A stretch of 8,960 nt of DNA, taken from NCBI GenBank assembly GCA_001873755.1, contig MNZT01000085.1, forward strand, positions 409 through 9,368, read 5' to 3'. Positions 1 to 5,566 of the stretch are shown here, piece after piece (position 1 is the first letter of the stretch; each line of letters begins with the position of its first letter). Under the pieces are notes generated by a model that had not been told where the DNA came from, searched no databases, and saw only the letters and a program-made list of their open reading frames with translations. Position numbers and translations under genes: made by a program. Source of the DNA: Candidatus Wirthbacteria bacterium CG2_30_54_11. GTDB lineage: Bacteria > Patescibacteriota > CG2-30-54-11.

Positions 1-86
1 TTCGAGGCGGTGACGGAGACCGCGTCGGTCTCAGCCAGGACACTGTCCGCGTTGATGATCTTGATTTTGAAGGTTTTCTCGCTCAT
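1..86 (-). CDS. atpC: F1 ATPase epsilon subunit, N-terminal fragment cut by the window edge
   Basis: Only the first 28 codons are visible, running off the left edge. They read MSEKTFKIKIINADSVLAET followed by DAVSVTAS, which fits the first beta strands of the epsilon beta-sandwich (a hydrophobic/charged alternation, then the Val-Ser-Val strand). The ATG at 86-84 overlaps the beta stop codon as ATGA, the usual sign of translational coupling, and epsilon is the expected gene after beta in F-type operons. In the F1 motor epsilon binds the foot of gamma and touches the c-ring loops, and in many bacteria it restrains ATP hydrolysis. Whether this copy has the C-terminal inhibitory helices cannot be seen. 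The family call rests mainly on position and a short match. Confidence 0.8.
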   Translation of the reverse strand, partial: MSEKTFKIKIINADSVLAETDAVSVTAS

Positions 87-2155
87 TTGTTTTCTTCCAG
101 GGTGGAGAGATCACCGATCATGAAGAACTTCTCAGGATCGTGCGTGCTGTATTCACCATCCAGAATGCGTGCCATATCGTTCACGGTCTGCTCCACGGTG
201 ACATATTTACCAGGTTTCCCGGTGAATTGTTCAGCTGTAGTAAACGGCTGGGTCAGGTAGTAGATCATCTGTTTGGCGCAGGTCACGACTTTCTTGTCCG
301 CATCACTCAGTTCATCTTCGCCCAGGATGGCGATGATGTTGGCCAGAGCGTCATATTGTTTCAGCAGACTGCGACTTTTCTGTGCGGTCTCATAATGCTT
401 CTGGCCTACGATCTCAGGTGACAGCACAGAGGAAGAAGACGCGAGGATATCGACCGAGGGGCGGATGCCTTTTTCAGCAACTTTTCTGGACAGTACAATG
501 GCGGAGTCCAGATGCCCGAACAGTGTCGTGACGGCGGGGTCAGAAAAATCGTCAGCGGGGACATAGATGGCCTGGACTGAGGTGATGGAACCTGAAGCGG
601 TCGAGGCGATCCGTTCCTGTACATATCCGATTTCGGTCTGCAGCGAAGGCTGATAGCCGGATTCGGAAGGGATCTGCCCGATGAGCGCTGAGACTTCCGC
701 TCCGGCCTGGATGTAACGAAAGATGTTGTCGGCGAAATACAGAACATCCTTGCTCATGACATCACGGAAGTATTCTGCCATGGTCAGACCTGAATACACC
801 ACACGGGCACGGTTGCCGGGCGACTCGTTCATCTGGCCGTATACGAGTACCGCCCGTTTGAGCACCCCGGATGCCTTCAGGTCAAACCACATTTCATTTC
901 CTTCCCTGGTTCGTTCACCGATCCCGGTGAAGACAGAGTACCCCTGATACTTCTGCGAAATGTTATGCATCAGTTCGGTGATCAGTACGGTTTTGCCTAC
1001 GCCGGCGCCTCCGAAAAAGCCGATCTTGCCTCCTTTGACAAAGGGGGTGAACATGTCGAGCACCTTGATCCCGGTCTCCAGCAGGGTGATCTCGGTATCG
1101 GCCTGGATGTAGGCCGGGGTTGTGTTGTAGATCGACATGTGTTTTTCGGCCGGGGTCGAAGGCTCGTCATCCTGCTGTTCGCCGAACACATTGAACAGAT
1201 GCCCCAGGTTGCATTCGCCGACCGGGACCGAGATGGCATTGTTCGTGTCCGTGATCCGGTCCCCGCGGGCAAGTCCAGCGGTAGGGTCGAGCGCCAGGCA
1301 GCGGATGGAGCGGTCCTGCAGGTACTCGATGACTTCCAGCTTGATCGTTTTCCCCTTGGAATTCAAAGCAACGAGCAGATTGTGGATGGAGGGGATGTGG
1401 TTCTGGAACAGTACGTCCACGATGACGCCGTTGATCCTGATCACGATGCCCTGGAGCTCTGGTGCTATCTTCACCGATTTGGAAATAGTGTGCAATACTG
1501 CAGCATCAGCCTCGGTATGTCCTGAACCGTCTGCTGATACAGCACTATCTGAGGCGGCAGGAGCCGCAGGCTGGGAAGCGATGATCTCAATATTGTCCGG
1601 GGGAGTGATGAACGCGTCCGACTGCATCGGGGAATCTGTGGGAGTTACCGTTGTTTCTGTATGCGTCTGGGTTCCGGCAGCAGTCTGGTTCGTTGCGTCA
1701 TCCAGTACAGAAACATCGGCAGTAGTAATCTCTGGCATGCTTACCGGCATAGAACTGGCGGCAAGCGGAGCCTCAACAATCCCGCTGCCGGGCTGAGGAG
1801 CAGCATCGGAGGAAGTCATTATTTCCAGTGCCTCAGGGCTCTGAGCCAAGGTGGCCGGGGCATCATGTATCTGCGTCTCAGCGGTCTGTGCCTCTGATGC
1901 TTCGCTGAGCGGTACTACCGGATCTGCCGGTACGGACGTAGAAATGGTCGTGTCGGCAGGCGCCGCATTATCAGGAATCGGGACAGCTGGGGTTTCTATC
2001 TGCGGTGCGGTAGATATCTGATCTACAGGTTCTGCTGTCAGGGGAGCCGCCATGGGTACTGTCTCAGCCTGGGGTACAGCAGCTGCCGGAGCAGATGGTG
2101 TTTCTGCCTGCGAGGGAGCAGGGTAGAGCTGTACGTTGGTCTGGGTGGGTTCCAT
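83..2155 (-). CDS. atpD: F1-type ATPase catalytic beta subunit with a 225-residue N-terminal extension
   Basis: The catalytic subunit, 690 residues against about 470 for a normal AtpD. Residues 1-225 are a Pro/Ala/Thr/Glu-rich extension; the conserved protein starts near residue 226. Visible motifs are P-loop GGAGVGKT (382-389, Lys388), GERTREGN (413-420; catalytic Glu414, Arg415), VYGQMNESPG, Walker B with Asp476 (VLYFADN) and Arg480, and DELSDAD (614-620), the lever that works on gamma. The adenine-pocket residues Phe638, Ala641 and Phe644 are kept. The pocket Tyr of the family motif GIYPAVDPLDSTSR is Arg565, and the rest of that motif is rewritten as DILASSSS. I expect ATP hydrolysis but altered nucleotide binding. 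The ATG lies 40 bp after gamma with no clear Shine-Dalgarno, and the stop overlaps the epsilon start. The divergence suggests a specialised paralogue rather than a housekeeping synthase subunit. Confidence 0.95.
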   Translation of the reverse strand: MEPTQTNVQLYPAPSQAETPSAPAAAVPQAETVPMAAPLTAEPVDQISTAPQIETPAVPIPDNAAPADTTISTSVPADPVVPLSEASEAQTAETQIHDAPATLAQSPEALEIMTSSDAAPQPGSGIVEAPLAASSMPVSMPEITTADVSVLDDATNQTAAGTQTHTETTVTPTDSPMQSDAFITPPDNIEIIASQPAAPAASDSAVSADGSGHTEADAAVLHTISKSVKIAPELQGIVIRINGVIVDVLFQNHIPSIHNLLVALNSKGKTIKLEVIEYLQDRSIRCLALDPTAGLARGDRITDTNNAISVPVGECNLGHLFNVFGEQQDDEPSTPAEKHMSIYNTTPAYIQADTEITLLETGIKVLDMFTPFVKGGKIGFFGGAGVGKTVLITELMHNISQKYQGYSVFTGIGERTREGNEMWFDLKASGVLKRAVLVYGQMNESPGNRARVVYSGLTMAEYFRDVMSKDVLYFADNIFRYIQAGAEVSALIGQIPSESGYQPSLQTEIGYVQERIASTASGSITSVQAIYVPADDFSDPAVTTLFGHLDSAIVLSRKVAEKGIRPSVDILASSSSVLSPEIVGQKHYETAQKSRSLLKQYDALANIIAILGEDELSDADKKVVTCAKQMIYYLTQPFTTAEQFTGKPGKYVTVEQTVNDMARILDGEYSTHDPEKFFMIGDLSTLEENK
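1481..2155 (-). other. Low-complexity acidic N-terminal extension of beta (residues 1-225)
   Basis: Residues 1-225 of the beta protein are rich in Ala, Pro, Thr, Ser, Glu and Asp and contain no Lys or Arg at all; the first Lys is residue 226. No signal peptide or membrane segment is visible, so it should be a disordered, acidic cytoplasmic arm. It contains a 14-residue motif twice, at 107-120 and 186-199, with the pattern P-[ED]-x-[LI]-E-I-[MI]-[TA]-S-x-x-A-A-P. In known F1 structures beta N-termini lie in the crown, far from the membrane, so three such arms would project from the top of the head. The region is in frame with the conserved beta domain with no intervening stop. Confidence 0.85.
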
Positions 2156-2195
2156 GTGTTTGTTTTAGAAAATTAACAATCAGTATCTATTCATC
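2156..2195 (-). other. 40-bp gamma-beta spacer without a clear ribosome binding site
   Basis: AT-rich spacer between the gamma TAA and the beta ATG, the longest gap inside the operon. The bases before the beta ATG read AAAACAAACAC, with no Shine-Dalgarno-like purine tract. No hairpin followed by a T-run is seen, so transcription probably reads through. Weak or absent ribosome binding sites are common in small-genome bacteria, but the special need for many beta copies makes this start notable. Confidence 0.4.
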
Positions 2196-3095
2196 TTACC
2201 ACAGAGCGCGTCCGGCAGACACCTCGGTGAGCGCCTGGTTGATCTTGGTACGGCGGACGCGGTTGTATTCTTTTTTCTGCTGATTGAGCAGTTCTATGAT
2301 ATTATCATTGGCTTCTTTCATGGCCAGCATACGGCTGTTGTACTCGGCGAGGCGTGATTCCAGCACCTGCTGGACGAAGACCGCTTCGGCAATAACGCTC
2401 TGGAAATAGTCGAGCACGTCATCAAAATTCGGCTCTACGATATAGGTCCTGGCGACGGTATCTTCCTGCACCGCATTTTTTTTGCCTTTATTGGTGTCAT
2501 CTTCTTTGGTCTCTTCATCAGGAGAGGCAGAAAAAGCTGCCTGTACCGGTTCACTCTTTACTGCGGTCACATACATGTTGTAGTAGATATAGACATGGCT
2601 GTAGAGCTTGATCCTGGTGAAGACTTTTTCCAGATCTTCAATGGAGACGCTTTCCGGTACATCGACGACGGTCAGTTTGTCGGCGAATGCCGATCTGCCG
2701 AAATAGCCCTTACCTCTTTTGCCGATGATGACGAGGTCTGGCCCGCCGGCCGGGAAATCGCGGATGATTTTTTTAGCCAGCTGCCCATTGAACTGACCGC
2801 AGAGACCCTGATTGGACATGACCGATACGATCAGGCTGTTCGCCGAGTCGACGTTTTCGGCCTCAGCGACTTTCTTCTTTTTTGTCTTATCCTTATTTTC
2901 CTTTTTCAGCAGGTACACATATTTCTGAAGTTCGGTTTTGGTAGTCAGTGCTTCCTGGAGGAAATAGCGGTTGGCGAGCACTTTTTTCTTAATCTTACCC
3001 ATTTTGGCGGCAGAGAGGTATTTCAGCGCGTCGGTCAGCTCGCCGAGTCCCAGGAGATTGTCTTTTTCTACGCGCAATTGAGTCAGGGTTTTCAT
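2196..3095 (-). CDS. atpG: F1-type ATPase gamma subunit (central rotor shaft)
   Basis: 299 residues, close to the usual 285-300. The N- and C-terminal helices that form the coiled-coil shaft inside the alpha3-beta3 ring are recognisable: LSAAKM (27-32) matches the MVAASKM region, and AMKEANDN (258-265) with INQALTEVSAG near the end matches the highly conserved AMKAATDN...ITQELTEI end. The central domain keeps NQGLCGQFN (95-103), the family's (D)RGLCGGLN. The helix normally reading NTQKITKAM is changed to LGELTDALK. Two charged low-complexity insertions appear, Lys-rich at about 64-80 and Asp/Glu/Lys-rich at about 189-212, both in surface regions of the Rossmann-like domain. Its ATG overlaps the alpha stop as ATGA, so the two are probably translationally coupled. 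A normal shaft length implies it should still reach the membrane rotor. Confidence 0.93.
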   Translation of the reverse strand: MKTLTQLRVEKDNLLGLGELTDALKYLSAAKMGKIKKKVLANRYFLQEALTTKTELQKYVYLLKKENKDKTKKKKVAEAENVDSANSLIVSVMSNQGLCGQFNGQLAKKIIRDFPAGGPDLVIIGKRGKGYFGRSAFADKLTVVDVPESVSIEDLEKVFTRIKLYSHVYIYYNMYVTAVKSEPVQAAFSASPDEETKEDDTNKGKKNAVQEDTVARTYIVEPNFDDVLDYFQSVIAEAVFVQQVLESRLAEYNSRMLAMKEANDNIIELLNQQKKEYNRVRRTKINQALTEVSAGRALW

Positions 3096-4939
3096 TTCGT
3101 CGGCTCTTTTCTGATCAGATAGCTTCCACTTTCATTTTTAATCAGGTCAAATCCCTCTGGTACTGGTTTCCCTTCGACGGCAGTCTGATCTTTGGGTATA
3201 TAGCGGATTTTTTCGTCCTTAATCACTTCGTCGTATCCGTCTGGTATGGCGATCGATCCGGCAGCCGGTACCGCGGGCGAGCCTTCGTATCCATTTTTTT
3301 TAAATTTGGAAAAGAGGCCCTTCTTGTTTGCTTTCTCCTGCTGTTTTTTTGCCTGTTCATCTTTTTTCCTTACTTCCTTCAACTTTGCTGCCTCGATCTT
3401 TTGTTCTTTTCTCCCGTTCGGTTTCTGGGCGACCATTTCGCCGCTTGCCTGGTTTTCTTCCCCTTCTGTTTTTGTCGCTTCCACGATGTTGCAGGCGTTG
3501 ATGAACTTTTCGGATAGGATATCGAAGAGCGTTTTGAACTCATCTTTCACATCGTCCGGTTTTTTGTCTGAGAGAGATTCAGTAAATGCTTTCCATCGTT
3601 CATCTTCCTGGAGAAAGGCAGAGATCTGCTTTCTCAGTTCCTTGACCTTGTCCAGTCTGACTGTGTCGAAAACACCGATGTTCAATCCGTGTAGCATCAC
3701 CATCTGATGGGTGAGTTTGATAGCTTCGTAGGGCTCCTGCTTCAAAAATTCGATGATACGTTTGCCGCGCTCGATCCTCTGCTTCGTTTCTGTCGCGAGG
3801 TCCGTGCCGAAATGCGCAAATGCCTGTGCCGCGCGGTAGTACATGAGCTGCTGGGAGATCGCATTCCCCAGCTTCTTGATGATCGGACACTGGACCTTGC
3901 CTCCGAGACGGGAGACCGAGAGTTCGAGCGCGATGGAGGGGATGACGTTCTGGTTGAAAAGTCCGATATCGTACAGCATATGACCGTCAGTGATGGAGAG
4001 TACGTTAGTCGGGACATAGCCGGTGAGATCACGCTCCTGGATCTCGATGATGGGCAGAGCTGTGATACTGCCTCCCCCGAGGTCCTTGTTCAGGACAGCG
4101 GCACGTTCCAGCAGGCGGGAATGAACGAAGAATACATCACCGGGATAGGCTTCGCGGCCGGGTGAGCGCTTCAGGAGCAGGGACATCTGCCGATAGTATT
4201 TCGCATGCTGGCTGAGGTCATCAAATATGATGAGGACATCCTTGCCCTGGTACAGAAAGTGCTCGGCAATCGTCATCCCGGCATAGGGGGCGACAAAGTT
4301 CATGGTAGGGGACATAGAGGCAGTCCCCATGACGATGACGACCTTATCCAGAACGCCTTCTTTTCTGAGTTTTTCCACAAAAGCCTTGGTCTTGGCCTGC
4401 GGTTTGCCTATGGTGACGTAGACGCTGATGATGCCCATGCGGGCGAGATTGATGACCGCAGTATAGACGGAATTGCTTTTCCCTGATTTCGGGTCGCCGA
4501 TGATGGTTTCGCGCTGTCCCTTGCCCAGTGGCATCATGGCATCGATGAGCGTGATGCCGGTTTCAAGCTGTTTGGTGATGGGCTGACGTTGGAAGATCGA
4601 CGGTGCTATGCGTTCTATAGGCATGTTTTTAGTGTTGCTTAAAATCGACTTGCCATCCACCGGCTCTCCCAGGGGGTTCACGACACGACCCAGCAGGCTG
4701 TCTCCCACCGGGACCGAAAGAGCTTCGCCGGAACAGATCACCTCGGCACCCCGGATGACCGTATTCTCGCGGCTGAGCAGCACGGCATAGACATAGTCTT
4801 CGTCAAGTCTAAGCACCATTCCCTTGGCGCCGCTCTCAAATATCACCTCTTCATCCATGGACGCGTGAGGCAGACCTCTGATGAGGCATACGATCTCGCT
4901 GACTTCTTCCACGGTCCCGATCTGTTTGAGGCTACCCAT
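3092..4939 (-). CDS. atpA: F1-type ATPase alpha subunit with truncated N-terminus and C-terminal extension
   Basis: 615 residues against about 510 for a normal AtpA. The alpha-type nucleotide fold is clear: VPVGDSLLGRVVNPLGEPVDG (77-96 region), P-loop GDPKSGKS (148-155, replacing the usual GDRQTGKT), FDD (239-241), the PGREAYPGDVF block, VLSITDGHM, and SVSRLGG (341-347) with Arg344 as the arginine finger that completes the catalytic site on beta. The start lacks the roughly 20-25 residues that normally precede the beta-barrel and bind delta; no convincing upstream start exists, and the ATG sits 5 bp after the delta stop. After about residue 490 comes a Lys/Glu/Gln-rich helix-like linker and a duplicated short motif (separate entry). 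The alpha C-terminus faces the membrane in F1, so this extension points towards the rotor/membrane side. The stop overlaps the gamma start. Confidence 0.95.
   Translation of the reverse strand: MGSLKQIGTVEEVSEIVCLIRGLPHASMDEEVIFESGAKGMVLRLDEDYVYAVLLSRENTVIRGAEVICSGEALSVPVGDSLLGRVVNPLGEPVDGKSILSNTKNMPIERIAPSIFQRQPITKQLETGITLIDAMMPLGKGQRETIIGDPKSGKSNSVYTAVINLARMGIISVYVTIGKPQAKTKAFVEKLRKEGVLDKVVIVMGTASMSPTMNFVAPYAGMTIAEHFLYQGKDVLIIFDDLSQHAKYYRQMSLLLKRSPGREAYPGDVFFVHSRLLERAAVLNKDLGGGSITALPIIEIQERDLTGYVPTNVLSITDGHMLYDIGLFNQNVIPSIALELSVSRLGGKVQCPIIKKLGNAISQQLMYYRAAQAFAHFGTDLATETKQRIERGKRIIEFLKQEPYEAIKLTHQMVMLHGLNIGVFDTVRLDKVKELRKQISAFLQEDERWKAFTESLSDKKPDDVKDEFKTLFDILSEKFINACNIVEATKTEGEENQASGEMVAQKPNGRKEQKIEAAKLKEVRKKDEQAKKQQEKANKKGLFSKFKKNGYEGSPAVPAAGSIAIPDGYDEVIKDEKIRYIPKDQTAVEGKPVPEGFDLIKNESGSYLIRKEPTK
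3095..3472 (-). other. C-terminal extension of alpha: charged linker plus duplicated motif
   Basis: Residues 490-615 have no counterpart in ordinary alpha subunits. Residues about 508-548 are dominated by Lys, Glu and Gln and probably form a charged helix or linker ending in GLFSKFKK. It is followed by Pro/Ala residues and by two related motifs at 565-584 (IPDGYDEVIKDEKIRYIPKD) and 593-612 (VPEGFDLIKNESGSYLIRKE). With a one-residue gap the two units share the pattern P-[DE]-G-[YF]-D, a hydrophobic-Ile-Lys core and a Tyr-Ile-x-Lys end. Their function is unknown; a pair of small binding modules for a partner near the membrane is one possibility. Confidence 0.8.
3104..3247 (-). repeat. Two diverged ~20-residue repeats at the end of alpha
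   Basis: The coding repeats occupy 3247-3188 and 3163-3104 on the minus strand and are separated by eight codons. They are recognisable as protein repeats rather than as recent DNA duplications. Both begin [IV]-P-[DE]-G-[YF]-D and end with Ile followed by Lys-acidic. The second stops three residues before the C-terminus. Confidence 0.7.
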
Positions 4940-4944
4940 AGGGT

Positions 4945-5562
4945 TTACTGCTTGGAATGGATTAGATGCGTATCTTCTTCTTTGGTATATCTCTGAGCGA
5001 TCTCGTGTACATAGCCATATACTTTCTGTCCCAGTGATACGAGGGAGGATTTGATCGTTTCCTCATAGCCAAACTGGTCAGACTGCATGATCATGCCGCC
5101 GACGATGGAGGTGTTGACTGATACGTTGAGCACAAACGGGTAGTTGACCATGGTGCTGATCTCGGTATGGAGCCATTCTTTCAGATACTCGCTTAAGTAG
5201 GTCGCGACCGTGATATTGACCAGTCTGATTTTTTTGATCTCCTCGTTCAGGAGTTTGAGAAAGGTCGGTTTGGCCTGGTCATCCAGGATGCCGAACTCCT
5301 GCGTCTCGATCAGCGAGGAGAGAAAATTCTGGACAAAGAGGCAGAAGTCTCTCTGGCGCATATACACATGGAAGAGATCCATTTTTTCTCTGATATGAGT
5401 GCTGGACGCGGTGAGCACCTTGAACATGATGGGATGGTAGTATATCTCGCTGACCGCGAGCTGCAGCTGCTGATGGGTCTGATCGAGCATCTCGCTCGTC
5501 TTGATCTGACCGAGGAGCGCCTGTATGACTTTTGATTTGGTGATCTCGTGTGTGGTGTTCAT
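4945..5562 (-). CDS. atpH: F-type ATPase delta subunit (OSCP-like), divergent
   Basis: About 205 residues from the ATG at 5562 (the family is usually about 180). The N-terminal half is helical, as expected of the delta six-helix bundle. The C-terminal part carries the family's most recognisable stretch: a beta strand, then VNTSIVGGMIMQSDQFGYEE, corresponding to VDPSLIGGLVIRVGD in ordinary delta, followed by a final helix. Delta joins the top of F1 to the peripheral stalk. I prefer the ATG at 5562 over a TTG at 5589, because the ATG lies 4 bp after the propeller gene's stop whereas the TTG would overlap that gene by 23 bp. The following alpha subunit lacks its usual delta-binding N-terminus, so delta may grip F1 differently here. 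Position between stalk/c-like and alpha genes supports the call. Confidence 0.8.
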   Translation of the reverse strand: MNTTHEITKSKVIQALLGQIKTSEMLDQTHQQLQLAVSEIYYHPIMFKVLTASSTHIREKMDLFHVYMRQRDFCLFVQNFLSSLIETQEFGILDDQAKPTFLKLLNEEIKKIRLVNITVATYLSEYLKEWLHTEISTMVNYPFVLNVSVNTSIVGGMIMQSDQFGYEETIKSSLVSLGQKVYGYVHEIAQRYTKEEDTHLIHSKQ

Positions 5563-5566
5563 GATG

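Noticed and set aside
965..1525. Long plus-strand open frame opposite beta
   Set aside because: It lies entirely opposite the conserved barrel and P-loop coding region of beta. Its product has no recognisable domain, so it is a shadow frame.
2156..2195. Terminator between gamma and beta
   Set aside because: The spacer is AT-rich but shows no stable hairpin followed by a T-run.
83..4939. V/A-type ATPase, flagellar/type III secretion ATPase or Rho helicase
   Set aside because: Paired alpha and beta with GERTREGN, DELSDAD, gamma, delta and epsilon in canonical order is specific to F-type enzymes.
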